From: Pseudomonas sp. R-28-1W-6
Lineage (GTDB): Bacteria > Pseudomonadota > Gammaproteobacteria > Pseudomonadales > Pseudomonadaceae
DNA length: 64,000 nucleotides
Assembly (NCBI RefSeq): GCF_009799925.1
Contig: NZ_WELK01000013.1
Coordinates: 1 to 64,000 of the forward strand
Reading direction: 5' to 3'
The translations under genes and the position numbers were made by a program. The notes under the pieces are model-generated. The model was not told the DNA's origin. It did not search any database and saw only the letters and a program-made list of their open reading frames with translations. Positions 25,342-34,009 of the stretch are shown piece after piece. Each line of letters starts with the position of its first letter. Position 1 is the stretch's first letter.

Positions 25342-26937
25342 TTAGTGGAACTGGTTCATGGTGTTGTCTTTACCAGAGGCTTTCAGAGCGGCTTCGCCAG
25401 CGAAGTACTCTTTGTGGTTGTCGCCGATGTCGGAGCCAGCCATGTTCTGGTGCTTGACGCAGGCGATGCCCTGACGCAGTTCTTCACGCTGCACGCCTTT
25501 CACGTAGGCCAGCATGCCCTGGTCTGCAAAGTAACCCTTGGCCAGGTTGTCGGTCGACAGCGCGGCGGTGTGGTAGGTCGGCAGGGTGATCAGGTGGTGG
25601 AAGATGCCGGCATGAGCCGAACCGTCGCGCTGGAAGGTGCGGATCTTCTCGTCGGCAACCTGGGCCAGTTCGGTGGCGTCGTACTCGATGCTCATCAGCT
25701 TGGCGCGGTCGTAGGCGGAAACGTCTTTGCCTTCGGCAACGAACGCATCGAACACCTGCTGACGGAAGTTCAGGGTCCAGTTGAAGGACGGGCTGTTGTT
25801 GTAGACCAGCTTGGCGTTCGGGATGACCTTGCGGATCTCGTTAACCATGGCGGCGATCTGGCCAACGTGCGGCTTCTCGGTTTCGATCCACAGCAGGTCG
25901 GCGCCGTTCTGCAGCGAGGTGATGCAGTCCAGTACGCAACGAGCTTCGCCGGTGCCAGCGCGGAACTGGAACAGGTTGGACGGCAGGCGCTTCGGACGCA
26001 GCAGCTTGCCTTCGCGGTTCAGAACCACGTCGCCGTTCTTCAGTTCGGCGGCGGAAACTTCTTCGCAATCCAGGAAGGAGTTGTACTGGTCGCCCAGGTC
26101 GCCCGGAGCGTTGGTTACGGCGATCTGCTTGGTCAGGCCGGCACCCAGGGAGTCGGTACGAGCAACGATCACGCCGTTGTCGATGCCCAGTTCCAGGAAG
26201 GCGTAGCGAACGGCAGCGATCTTGGCGAGGAAGTCAGCGTGCGGCACGGTGACTTTGCCGTCCTGGTGGCCGCACTGTTTCTCGTCGGAAACCTGGTTTT
26301 CGATCTGGATGCAGCAAGCGCCTGCTTCGATCATGCGCTTGGCCAGCAGGTAGGTGGCTTCCGGGTTACCGAAGCCAGCGTCGATGTCGGCGATGATCGG
26401 TACGATATGGGTTTCGTAGTTGTCGATCTGAGCTTGCAGCTCGGCTTCTTTGGCCTTGTCGCCAGCGGCGCGAGCAGCGTCAACTGCGGTGAACAGAAGG
26501 TCCAGTTCACGGCTGTCAGCCTGGCGCAGGAAGGTGTACAGCTCTTCGATCAGGTCGGAGACGGCAGTCTTCTCGTGCATCGACTGGTCCGGCAGAGGGC
26601 CGAAGTCGGAACGCAGGGCGGCAACCATCCAGCCGGACAGGTACAGGTAGCGCTTGTTGGTGGTCTTCAGGTGCTTCTTGATCGAGATCAGCTTCTGCTG
26701 GCCGATGAAGCCGTGCCAGCAACCCAGCGACTGGGTATAGACGGACGAGTCGGCGTCGTACTCGGCCATGTCTTTGCGCATGATGTCGGCGGTGTACTGG
26801 GCGATTTCCAGGCCGGTCTTGAAGCGGTTCTGGGCGCGCATGCGGGCCACGGATTCCGGGTTGATAGCGCTCCAGCTGCTGCCTGCGGCTTCTTTCAGGG
26901 CGGCAACGGCTTTGATGTCGTTTTGATAAGCTGACAT
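25342..26937 (-). CDS. aceA: Isocitrate lyase
   Basis: This enzyme cleaves isocitrate to succinate and glyoxylate, the first step of the glyoxylate shunt. The 531-residue product is the long Pseudomonas-type isocitrate lyase. Its catalytic motif is KQCGH at residues 220-224, with Cys222 as the general acid; the common form is KKCGH. The ATG at 26937 has AAGGA nine bases upstream. It is a single-gene unit with a leader of about 380 bases from the predicted promoter and an RccR-type 28-bp palindrome directly upstream of that promoter. Control by carbon source is therefore expected. Confidence 0.97.
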   Translation of the reverse strand: MSAYQNDIKAVAALKEAAGSSWSAINPESVARMRAQNRFKTGLEIAQYTADIMRKDMAEYDADSSVYTQSLGCWHGFIGQQKLISIKKHLKTTNKRYLYLSGWMVAALRSDFGPLPDQSMHEKTAVSDLIEELYTFLRQADSRELDLLFTAVDAARAAGDKAKEAELQAQIDNYETHIVPIIADIDAGFGNPEATYLLAKRMIEAGACCIQIENQVSDEKQCGHQDGKVTVPHADFLAKIAAVRYAFLELGIDNGVIVARTDSLGAGLTKQIAVTNAPGDLGDQYNSFLDCEEVSAAELKNGDVVLNREGKLLRPKRLPSNLFQFRAGTGEARCVLDCITSLQNGADLLWIETEKPHVGQIAAMVNEIRKVIPNAKLVYNNSPSFNWTLNFRQQVFDAFVAEGKDVSAYDRAKLMSIEYDATELAQVADEKIRTFQRDGSAHAGIFHHLITLPTYHTAALSTDNLAKGYFADQGMLAYVKGVQREELRQGIACVKHQNMAGSDIGDNHKEYFAGEAALKASGKDNTMNQFH

Positions 26938-27326
26938 GGTCAATCCTTCAAAGTTTGAGTTTGGTTGAGCACCGACTTCCCACCCAAAACCAACGTGCAA
27001 AAAACTTGCTGTTGCGGGCGACACAAAACAGAACGCCGAAATATCGACAGGGACGAGAGCAGAACGCGGAGGAGGGGGTGACGAGACAAGCAGTCCGCAA
27101 CCGAGTCGTCTGCTGGCTTGCCGGCATGGCTAGCCGGGGCGGGCGTTGACTGGTCAAACGGTCTGGCTGATACGCTGGCTTCCCCGTCCCTCAGGACAAC
27201 TTTCGTTCCAGTCGCAACCTCGTCGAAACGCCTTGTGGGCTGTTAAAACACGGATCGTTCCGAATGGTGGTACGGAGCCGATCTGGAGACCCCTTGACGG
27301 AGCCCCTGGCTAGCGGGAGCGGGGCC

Positions 27327-27355
27327 ATGATGCCTTTCAAACAGGGTTGCGTCAA
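27327..27355 (-). promoter_or_regulatory. Candidate aceA promoter
   Basis: On the minus strand TTGACG (27350-27355) and CATCAT (27327-27332) are separated by 17 bases, with five and four matches to the sigma-70 hexamers. The RccR-type palindrome ends six bases upstream of the -35. The predicted leader to the aceA start is about 380 bases. Confidence 0.5.
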
Positions 27356-27360
27356 CGAAT

Positions 27361-27388
27361 TTGTAGTGTCCGTGCGTCGCCACTACAC
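27361..27388 (-). promoter_or_regulatory. RccR-type operator, 28-bp aceA class
   Basis: Arms TGTAGTG (27362-27368) and CACTACA (27381-27387) are perfect inverted repeats with a 12-base spacer, and the outer bases extend the element to 28 bp. Published work on P. fluorescens RccR, as I recall it, describes a 28-bp aceA site and a 15-bp aceE site with the same arms and different linkers. This element matches the first class in arms, length and gene. Confidence 0.75.
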
Positions 27389-27408
27389 GGCCAGCCAGAG
27401 CCTTCGCG

Positions 27409-28218
27409 TCAGTCCAGTGCGTCGACCTTGATGCGCATGCTCATGTCGTTGGCGCCCTGGGTGGAGTGGCGGCGCAGGAAGCCGCTGTCGTCGTTCTGGC
27501 TCTGCTCGCTGACCCCGCCGAGGGTGATCCATTCGCCCAGGCGCCCGCTGACGCGGGTGTCGGTGCTCTGCACATCGATCACTCCGGGTTGCGAGCGGTT
27601 CATGCGGTCGTTGTTGCTGCTGATGCTGACGTGGACCCTGTCGCCGGTCACGCTGGCGGTGACGTAGAAGCCCTGGGTGACATTGCGGTACTCGGTGTTC
27701 TGCGAGATCTGCCCGTAGGGGCCGATGCTGGTGCTGGTCAGCGGCACGCTCTGGCCGACCTGAATCAGCGCCGGATAGCCTTCGGTGGTCTGTACCTGCT
27801 GGATGCCACCGTTGCGGCTGTCGGTGGAGCGGCGAATGATGCGCACCTGGTCGCGCCCGTGGACTTCGCCGCGGCCGGCTTCGATCTCGACGTTGCCGGC
27901 GCTGGCGGAACCGTTGACGGCATAGCCTTCGCTGTCCTGATAGCCCGATTCGCTGGTGTCGACGCTGATCAGCAGGCGGCGTGGCGCGGTGTCCAGCTGG
28001 CTGAGCAGTTCGCGAATCTCCTGGATTTTCTCCGCCGAGGCATTCACCACCAGCTGGTTGCCATAGGCGCTGACCTTGCCCTGGCCGTCGAGTACCGACT
28101 GCACCACCGGAATCACCTCGTCGGCGGTGCGGTAGTTCAGCGGCAGCAGTTCGGTGGCGGCCTGCAGCGGCAGACACAGGGCCAGCAGCAGGGTGGCCAG
28201 GCAGGTACGCAAGGTCAT
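27409..28218 (-). CDS. Secretin N-domain-like periplasmic protein
   Basis: The 269-residue protein has a signal peptide (hydrophobic stretch to AAT near residue 21). An N-terminal domain of about residues 22-85 then resembles the N1-type (Secretin_N/NolW) domains of type II secretins: PLNYRTADEVIPVVQSVL, then a short strand, then NQLVVNASAEKIQEIRELLSQLD. The remaining part is beta-rich, without the pore domain of a full secretin. By position it is the PA2633-like hypothetical protein. It overlaps the upstream gene by four bases (ATGA). The function is unknown; a role in the periplasm or outer membrane is likely from the signal. Confidence 0.75.
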   Translation of the reverse strand: MTLRTCLATLLLALCLPLQAATELLPLNYRTADEVIPVVQSVLDGQGKVSAYGNQLVVNASAEKIQEIRELLSQLDTAPRRLLISVDTSESGYQDSEGYAVNGSASAGNVEIEAGRGEVHGRDQVRIIRRSTDSRNGGIQQVQTTEGYPALIQVGQSVPLTSTSIGPYGQISQNTEYRNVTQGFYVTASVTGDRVHVSISSNNDRMNRSQPGVIDVQSTDTRVSGRLGEWITLGGVSEQSQNDDSGFLRRHSTQGANDMSMRIKVDALD

Positions 28219-28844
28219 AGCAGGAAGCTCCGTAGGTCGGGGTCGAGCACGCTGGTGTTCCAGGCCTGGTCGAATTGTGCCTGTTGCTGGCGCACGCGTG
28301 CCGGGTCGTTATACCAGGCGTAGCCGGCCCACGCATCGGCCTGCGGGCGCAGGAGCAGGCCGTGCGCATCGGCCAGCAGGTAGGCGCTTTCTTCGCAGGG
28401 TAGGTCGGGGTTGAGGCGGCGGATATGCAGGTTGCTGGTCACCCGCCGGCCCAGGTTGAGCAGGCGGTGGCCGAGGCTGACCGGGCTGCCGACATCGCGC
28501 AGCAGGATGCGCAGGCGATTTCTCGGGCTGGCCAGGAGCAGGCGGGTGCAGGCCTCCTGCACGCTGCTGTGGTTGTACAGCCAGGGTTCCAGGTCCGGGG
28601 TGTACAGGCACAGGCTGTGCCGGCTCTGTTGCAGCAGGGCCAGGGCGTGGGCCTGGGCCTCTTCGGCGCTGGCGAAGCGCTGCAGGCTGGCCTCGCGGCC
28701 CAGCTCGAAGGGTGCCGGTTCGCGCCGTTCGGGGCCGGGGATCTCGGGCTGTGGGTTGTGCACGGCGAAACGCCCCGGCGAGTGAAAATCGATGGCCGGC
28801 AGGTCGGGCTCGCTTTCGTTCGGCGGGGCGTCTTCTGGGTTCAT
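28215..28844 (-). CDS. DUF7931-type hypothetical protein
   Basis: A 209-residue cytoplasmic protein with an acidic, proline-rich N-terminus (about residues 1-45). A conserved core follows that resembles one half of a phospholipase D fold (YTPDLEPWLYN, RILLRDVGSPVSLGHRLLNL), but no HKD motif is present. It matches the uncharacterised PA2632-like family. It is translationally coupled to the secretin-like gene and follows the GNAT gene by 40 bases. Confidence 0.65.
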   Translation of the reverse strand: MNPEDAPPNESEPDLPAIDFHSPGRFAVHNPQPEIPGPERREPAPFELGREASLQRFASAEEAQAHALALLQQSRHSLCLYTPDLEPWLYNHSSVQEACTRLLLASPRNRLRILLRDVGSPVSLGHRLLNLGRRVTSNLHIRRLNPDLPCEESAYLLADAHGLLLRPQADAWAGYAWYNDPARVRQQQAQFDQAWNTSVLDPDLRSFLL

Positions 28845-28884
28845 CGCTACCTCTGGGCGCCGTGGCAGGGGCGCTACTTACAGG

Positions 28885-29310
28885 CTAGTCGCTATGGCGC
28901 ACCATCAGTACATGGGGGATGCCGGCCTCCAGGTATTCGGCGCCCTCGCTGTGGAAGCCAAGGCGTTCATAGAATGCCGTGGCGTGCACCTGGGCGCTGA
29001 GCTTCTGTTCACGCTGGCCACGTTTTTCCGCTTCGGCGATGGCGGCATGCATCAGCGCGTCGCCGACCTTCAGGCCGCGCCAGTCCTTGAGCACAGAAAC
29101 CCGGCCGATCTGGCCGTCGGCCAGCAGGCGGGCGGTGCCGATCGGGTAGTCGCCTTCGAGGGCGAGGAAGTGCACGGCCTCGCGGTCTTCGTCATCCCAT
29201 TCGAGTTCGGCCGGCACGGCCTGTTCGGCGATGAATACCGCTTCGCGGATGCGGCGCAGCTCGGCGTTGTCCTTCTGCCAGCTGGCGAGGCGGACGTGAA
29301 TGTCATTCAT
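28885..29310 (-). CDS. GNAT family N-acetyltransferase
   Basis: A 141-residue single-domain GNAT enzyme. The acetyl-CoA pyrophosphate loop region appears as RVSVLKDWRGLKVGDALM (the R/Q-x-x-G-x-G/A type is degenerate as RGLKVG), followed by a helix and the family C-terminal FYERLGFHSEGAEY. The ATG at 29310 overlaps the roxA stop by eight bases, so the two are coupled. The acceptor substrate is unknown. Confidence 0.8.
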   Translation of the reverse strand: MNDIHVRLASWQKDNAELRRIREAVFIAEQAVPAELEWDDEDREAVHFLALEGDYPIGTARLLADGQIGRVSVLKDWRGLKVGDALMHAAIAEAEKRGQREQKLSAQVHATAFYERLGFHSEGAEYLEAGIPHVLMVRHSD

Positions 29311-30469
29311 CGGCAAACTCCAGGCTGCCTTGCTTGACCAATTCGCAGAGCAGCTTACGCCCCTCTTCATTGGCGAGCCATTGGCCGAGGTTGTCGGCGT
29401 GCAGGGCGTCGGCGGCACAGATCAGGCGCAGCAGGTCCTTCAGCTCGGCCGGCAGCAGGCGGCTCTGGCCGCTGGCGAACAGCACCAGGCCGACATCCAC
29501 CTCGCTCCAGGCCATGCGCGCGCTGGGGTTGCGCACCAGTACCGCGCCTTGCTCGATGGCGGCGAGGAATTCGTCGTCGTCGACTTCGGTGCCGGCGATC
29601 AGTTCCGGGTAGCGTGGCTCGGTCATGAACTGGCCGAACCAGGTCAGCAGCAGGCGCTCGTCGCCCATGTGCTCGGCCAGCAGGGCTTTCAGGCGGTCGA
29701 GGGCGTCGCGCTGGATCTGGTGCGGGTCGGCGGTCGGCGCCGTGCCGGCGTCGCTGTAGCGTTCTTCGTCCGGCAGGAACTGGGCGAGGAAGTCGGTGAA
29801 GTGGGTCAGCACTTCGGCGGCGCTGGGCGCGCGAAAGCCTACCGAATAGGTCATACAGTCGTCCTCGGCGGTGCCGAAGTGGGCCAGGCGCGGCGGCAGG
29901 TAGAGCATGTCGCCAGGCTCCAGCACCCATTCGTCGGTCTGGGCGAAGTCGGCGAGGATGCGCAGGTCGCTGTGTTCCAGCAGGGCGCTGTCGGCGTCGC
30001 ACATCTGGCCGATGCGCCAGCGGCGCTGGCCGTGGGCCTGCAGGAGGAACACGTCGTAGTTGTCGTAGTGCGGGCCGACGCCGCCGCCGGGCGCGGCGAA
30101 GCTGATCATCACGTCGTCGATGCGCCAGCTGGGCAGGAAGTTGAACTGCTTGAGCAGTTCGGCGACTTCCGGAACGAACTGGTCGACGGCCTGCACCAGC
30201 AGGGTCCAGTCGTGCTCCGGCAGCTGGCCGAAGGCGTCCTCGGCGAACGGGCCGCGGCGCAGTTCCCAGGGGCGCTCGCCGTGCTCGATGACCAGGCGCG
30301 ACTCGACTTCTTCTTCCAGGGCCAGACCGGCCAGTTCGTCCGGGCTGATCGGGCTTTCGAAGTCAGGGATGGCCTGGCGGATCAGCAGGGGTTTCTTCTG
30401 CCAGTAATCGCGCAGGAATTCACGGGCTGTAAGACCGCCGAGCAGTTGAAGAGGTACATCAGTAGTCAT
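29303..30469 (-). CDS. roxA: Ribosomal protein L16 arginine hydroxylase (RoxA/YcfD)
   Basis: A JmjC/cupin 2-oxoglutarate oxygenase of 388 residues, closely similar in layout to E. coli YcfD, which hydroxylates an arginine of ribosomal protein L16. The Fe(II) triad is His134-x-Asp136 in GPHYDNYD and His197 in PPRLAHFG. Conserved family phrases PISPDELAGLA and WRIDDVMISF are present. The ATG at 30469 has AAAGG upstream; a TTG two codons earlier is not needed. It follows purB after a terminator and is coupled to the GNAT gene. Confidence 0.9.
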   Translation of the reverse strand: MTTDVPLQLLGGLTAREFLRDYWQKKPLLIRQAIPDFESPISPDELAGLALEEEVESRLVIEHGERPWELRRGPFAEDAFGQLPEHDWTLLVQAVDQFVPEVAELLKQFNFLPSWRIDDVMISFAAPGGGVGPHYDNYDVFLLQAHGQRRWRIGQMCDADSALLEHSDLRILADFAQTDEWVLEPGDMLYLPPRLAHFGTAEDDCMTYSVGFRAPSAAEVLTHFTDFLAQFLPDEERYSDAGTAPTADPHQIQRDALDRLKALLAEHMGDERLLLTWFGQFMTEPRYPELIAGTEVDDDEFLAAIEQGAVLVRNPSARMAWSEVDVGLVLFASGQSRLLPAELKDLLRLICAADALHADNLGQWLANEEGRKLLCELVKQGSLEFADE

Positions 30470-30482
30470 GTGCAAGCCTTTG

Positions 30483-30512
30483 AAATAAAAACGCCCGGCA
30501 CAGCCGGGCGTG
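30483..30512 (-). terminator. Terminator between purB and roxA
   Basis: Arms cgcccggc (30492-30499) and gccgggcg (30503-30510) form a tight hairpin. The A-run on the left becomes a T-run on the minus strand. Confidence 0.8.
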
Positions 30513-30529
30513 CAAAAGAGATGCGTCTG

Positions 30530-31900
30530 TCAGACGCGCTTGGCCTGGGCTACGGCGTTGCCGATGTAGTTGGCCGGGGTCAGTTGCTTGAGTTCTTCCT
30601 TGGCGGCGGCCGGCATGTCCAGGCCGTCGATGAAGCTGAGCAGGGCTTGCGGGCTGATGCCCTTGCCGCGGGTCAGCTCCTTGAGCTTCTCGTAGGGGTT
30701 CTCGATGGCGTAGCGGCGCATCACGGTCTGGATCGGCTCGGCCAGCACTTCCCAGCAGGCGTCCAGGTCGGCGGCGATGCGTGCCTCGTTCAGCTCCAGC
30801 TTGCCGATGCCCTTGAGGCTGGCTTCGTAGGCGATGACGCTGTGGGCGAAGCCGACGCCGAGGTTGCGCAGCACGGTGGAGTCGGTCAGGTCGCGCTGCC
30901 AGCGGGAGATCGGCAGCTTGCTGGCCAGGTGCTGGAATAGTGCGTTGGCGATGCCCAGGTTGCCTTCGGAGTTCTCGAAGTCGATCGGGTTGACCTTGTG
31001 CGGCATGGTCGAGGAGCCGATTTCGCCGGCCACGGTCTTCTGCTTGAAGTAGCCGAGGGAGATGTAGCCCCAGACGTCGCGGTCGAAGTCGATGAGGATG
31101 GTGTTGAAGCGGGCGATGGCGTCGAACAGCTCGGCGATGTAGTCGTGCGGCTCGATCTGGGTGGTGTAGGGGTTGAACTGCAGGCCGAGGTCGCCCTCGA
31201 TGAACTGCTTGGCGTTGGCTTCCCAGTCGATCTGCGGGTAGGCCGACAGGTGGGCGTTGTAGTTGCCCACGGCGCCGTTGATCTTGCCCAGCAGCGGCAC
31301 GGCGGCGACCTGGGCGATCTGCCGCTCCAGGCGGTAGACCACGTTGGCCAGTTCCTTGCCCAGGGTGGTCGGCGAAGCCGGCTGGCCGTGGGTGCGCGAG
31401 AGCATCGGCACGTCGGCGAACTTGACCGCCAGCTCGCGGATGGCGGCGGCGATCTGCTTCATCAACGGCAGCAGTACGCCGTCGCGGCCTTCGCGCAGCA
31501 TCAGGGCGTGGGACAGGTTGTTGATGTCCTCGCTGGTGCAGGCGAAGTGGATGAACTCGCTGACCGCGGCCAGTTCCGGCAGCTTGGCGGCCTGTTCCTT
31601 GAGCAGGTACTCCACGGCTTTGACGTCGTGGTTGGTGGTGCGCTCGATCTGTTTCACGCGCTCGGCGTGCTCGACGGCGAAGTTGTCCGCCAGCTCGTTG
31701 AGGATGGCCTGGGCTTCGGCGGAGAAGGGTGCCACTTCGGCGACGCCTTCGTGGGCGGCCAGGCGCTGCAGCCAGCGGACTTCGACCATGACACGGAAAC
31801 GGATCAGGCCGTATTCGCTGAAGATCGGGCGCAGGGCGCTGGTTTTGGAGGAGTAACGGCCATCAACGGGGGAAACCGCGGTGAGCGAGGAAAGCTGCAT
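30530..31900 (-). CDS. purB: Adenylosuccinate lyase
   Basis: This enzyme splits SAICAR and adenylosuccinate, two steps of purine synthesis. The 456-residue product shows the lyase superfamily signature GSSTMPHKVNP (flexible loop with catalytic serine), the TSEDINNLSHAL region and the THGQPASPTTLG motif with the catalytic histidine. The start at 31900 (MQLSSLTAVSPVDGRY) matches the family; an upstream ATG would add 15 unrelated residues. A hairpin terminator follows. Confidence 0.97.
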   Translation of the reverse strand: MQLSSLTAVSPVDGRYSSKTSALRPIFSEYGLIRFRVMVEVRWLQRLAAHEGVAEVAPFSAEAQAILNELADNFAVEHAERVKQIERTTNHDVKAVEYLLKEQAAKLPELAAVSEFIHFACTSEDINNLSHALMLREGRDGVLLPLMKQIAAAIRELAVKFADVPMLSRTHGQPASPTTLGKELANVVYRLERQIAQVAAVPLLGKINGAVGNYNAHLSAYPQIDWEANAKQFIEGDLGLQFNPYTTQIEPHDYIAELFDAIARFNTILIDFDRDVWGYISLGYFKQKTVAGEIGSSTMPHKVNPIDFENSEGNLGIANALFQHLASKLPISRWQRDLTDSTVLRNLGVGFAHSVIAYEASLKGIGKLELNEARIAADLDACWEVLAEPIQTVMRRYAIENPYEKLKELTRGKGISPQALLSFIDGLDMPAAAKEELKQLTPANYIGNAVAQAKRV

Positions 31901-32097
31901 GGAGGCGTTCTCGGACTGTCGGTCAACGAAAAGGGCGCACATCATACATGAAATCGTGGCGCAGGCCGTAGCCTGAAGGTTGCCGTTTGCGCCCTGACCC
32001 CGTGTTGGGCAAGAGGAGTTGGGATCAGTTCAGACTGAAGCGTCGCCCTGGATATTCAGGGATTGCCGGGAGGCAGGGCCCCCCCGGCTGCTACGCC

Positions 32098-33612
32098 TTA
32101 GCGGCGCAGTTTGTTGCCCTGGTAGTCGAGTGCCTCTGCGGCCTTCTGCGCCTTGTCCGAGCCCTTGTCGGTGCCATTGACCGACGAACTGGTCATCGCG
32201 AAGGTGAAGAGCGCATGAGCCGCGGCATCGGACATCTGGTCCAGCGCCTCGTCACTGTTGTTGGCATAGGTGTCGCAGGCCTGGTGGTAGCAGGGGTCGT
32301 ACGGCGCTCCGGCGGTTCCACCGTAGATGGCTGCCTGCTCGGCGGTCTTGATGTCCTCGGCGCCAGTGAAGAGACCGCCGGCCGGAATGCCTACGGCGAT
32401 GAAGGGACCATAGTCGGAGCGGCCATCGAAGGCGGTCGGCTCGACCGGCAATCCCTGTCCGGTAAAGTAGTCGAGGAAGATTTTCTCGATATTGCCGGAA
32501 CCGTTGGGGCCCGCAGTGCCGGTCGCCGAGCCGTCGCCGTCGTAAACGAAGCGCACGAAGTTGGGCGAGCCGATCATGTCGAAGTTGAGGTTCACTGCGA
32601 TGTTCTTGATGTCGCGCGCACTTAGGTTGTCGACGTAGGCCTGGGAGCCGTGCAGCCCGGCCTCCTCGGCTCCCCACCAGGCGAAGCGCAGCTGGTTGAC
32701 GGGTTCGACGCCCATTTCGGCCAGCTGCAGCGCCATTTCGAGCAGTGCTGCCGAGCCGCTGCCGTTGTCATTGATACCGGGGCCTTCCGCCACCGAGTCG
32801 AGGTGCGCGCCGACCACCACGACGCGATCGTCGCGCCCTCCAGGTGTCTCGGCAATAAGGTTTTCGGTGCTGCGAAGCTCCGAGATGGCGTCGACCAGGA
32901 TGCGGGCCACCACGCCCTCGGCCGCCAGCTCCTCGCCGACGGCGAAGGCGGCGCCGACCACCGGTATGCTGACGGACGGTTCACCGAGGGTACCGCTGAA
33001 GGCCTCGGTACGATCCGCCTGGCCCTCGTTGAAGATCACCACGCCGCTCGCGCCCGCCGCTTCGGCATTCTGTGCCTTCAGCAAAAAGCTGCAGGTGCCG
33101 CGCTGGATGATGGCGATATTGCCGGGCGTGAAGCCGGCAAAGTCCTCCGCCTCGCAGCCGCTGGTCGAGCTGTTGGCCGTGGCGCCTGGGGGCAGCTGCA
33201 GGTCGACGCCTTCGGCAGTGCTGGTAACCGCGCCGGCGCTGGAGTATTCCATGGTGAGGAAGCCGGCGACGTCGGAGTAGGGGTATACAGTGGCCACTGG
33301 CGCCACTTGTTCGAGCTGTGCCGGTGACAGTTCCTCGAAGTAGGGAAATTCGAAGGGCTGCACCGTCACGTAGTAGCCGGCGGATTCGACCAGCCCCCTG
33401 ATATGGTCGAGGGAGGCCTGATAGCCCGGTGTCGTCGCGGCGCGCGTACCGCCATTGGCATCGGCGATGGCTTGAAGGTCTAACTGATGCGCGCGCACGC
33501 CTTGCGGCGTAATGGCCGCACGGAAGACTTCGGTATCGACCGGGACGGCTGCGGTGCTCTGCTGAGCGGAGAGGAGGGCTGCTGTCAGCAGCGTCAGCTT
33601 CATCGTTCTCAT
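32098..33612 (-). CDS. Secreted M28 family aminopeptidase with PA domain
   Basis: A 504-residue zinc aminopeptidase with a signal peptide (cut near residue 22) and a protease-associated (PA) insert at about 130-245. The M28 catalytic domain has zinc ligands His270, Asp282, Glu317, Asp345 and His443 (CYHQACD), plus Glu316 as the general base. It closely resembles P. aeruginosa PaAP (PA2939), down to TSGCEAEDFA and GINDNGSGSAA, so it is probably exported by type II secretion and trims peptides outside the cell. The start at 33612 has AGGAG seven bases upstream. It sits between purB and hflD, where PAO1 has nothing, so it looks like an insertion or relocated paralogue. Confidence 0.9.
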   Translation of the reverse strand: MRTMKLTLLTAALLSAQQSTAAVPVDTEVFRAAITPQGVRAHQLDLQAIADANGGTRAATTPGYQASLDHIRGLVESAGYYVTVQPFEFPYFEELSPAQLEQVAPVATVYPYSDVAGFLTMEYSSAGAVTSTAEGVDLQLPPGATANSSTSGCEAEDFAGFTPGNIAIIQRGTCSFLLKAQNAEAAGASGVVIFNEGQADRTEAFSGTLGEPSVSIPVVGAAFAVGEELAAEGVVARILVDAISELRSTENLIAETPGGRDDRVVVVGAHLDSVAEGPGINDNGSGSAALLEMALQLAEMGVEPVNQLRFAWWGAEEAGLHGSQAYVDNLSARDIKNIAVNLNFDMIGSPNFVRFVYDGDGSATGTAGPNGSGNIEKIFLDYFTGQGLPVEPTAFDGRSDYGPFIAVGIPAGGLFTGAEDIKTAEQAAIYGGTAGAPYDPCYHQACDTYANNSDEALDQMSDAAAHALFTFAMTSSSVNGTDKGSDKAQKAAEALDYQGNKLRR

Positions 33613-34009
33613 GGGGGTGCTCCTGTGTGAAACAAATCTCACCGAAGACAACGCCTTTGAGCACTTCAGTGGCCATGGTCGCCTGGCCGACTGCCATTTC
33701 AATTTCATCCATTGCCGTGTCAGGCTGCTTGGGAAGCGTAGAGCAAATCCCGGCAACTGCTAGTAGCGGCGAATGCTGGTTGTCGTTCGTGCAAGTCCAC
33801 ACCTGCGGCGACCGATACCCGGCGTGCTGCTGTCATTCTGGCTCAGGCTGTAGCGGCGTATTGCGGCGAGGATCGGCAATGTTGGTGGCCTGGGGCCGGG
33901 ATTGGCCGGCATACGGGCATGATTGGCCAACAGGGGCGTTTGCCCTCTGCAAGACCTGTTGCAGTGCTCGAAGGGAAGAGCGAGGTGGCGCGATTGCCCG
34001 GCTTGCCAT
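33613..34009 (-). other. Intergenic region between the aminopeptidase and eamA genes
   Basis: About 400 bases without a gene that I can support. A short frame on the minus strand (from about 33712, reading MDEIEMAVGQAT) runs out of frame into the aminopeptidase start. It has no good ribosome site and no recognised relatives. Promoter elements for the peptidase are presumably here, but I see none with confidence. Confidence 0.45.

Noticed and set aside
27141..27160. Palindrome TTGAC-TG-GTCAA in the aceA leader as an operator
   Set aside because: It is short, lies inside the predicted leader and matches no operator I can name; it may be chance.
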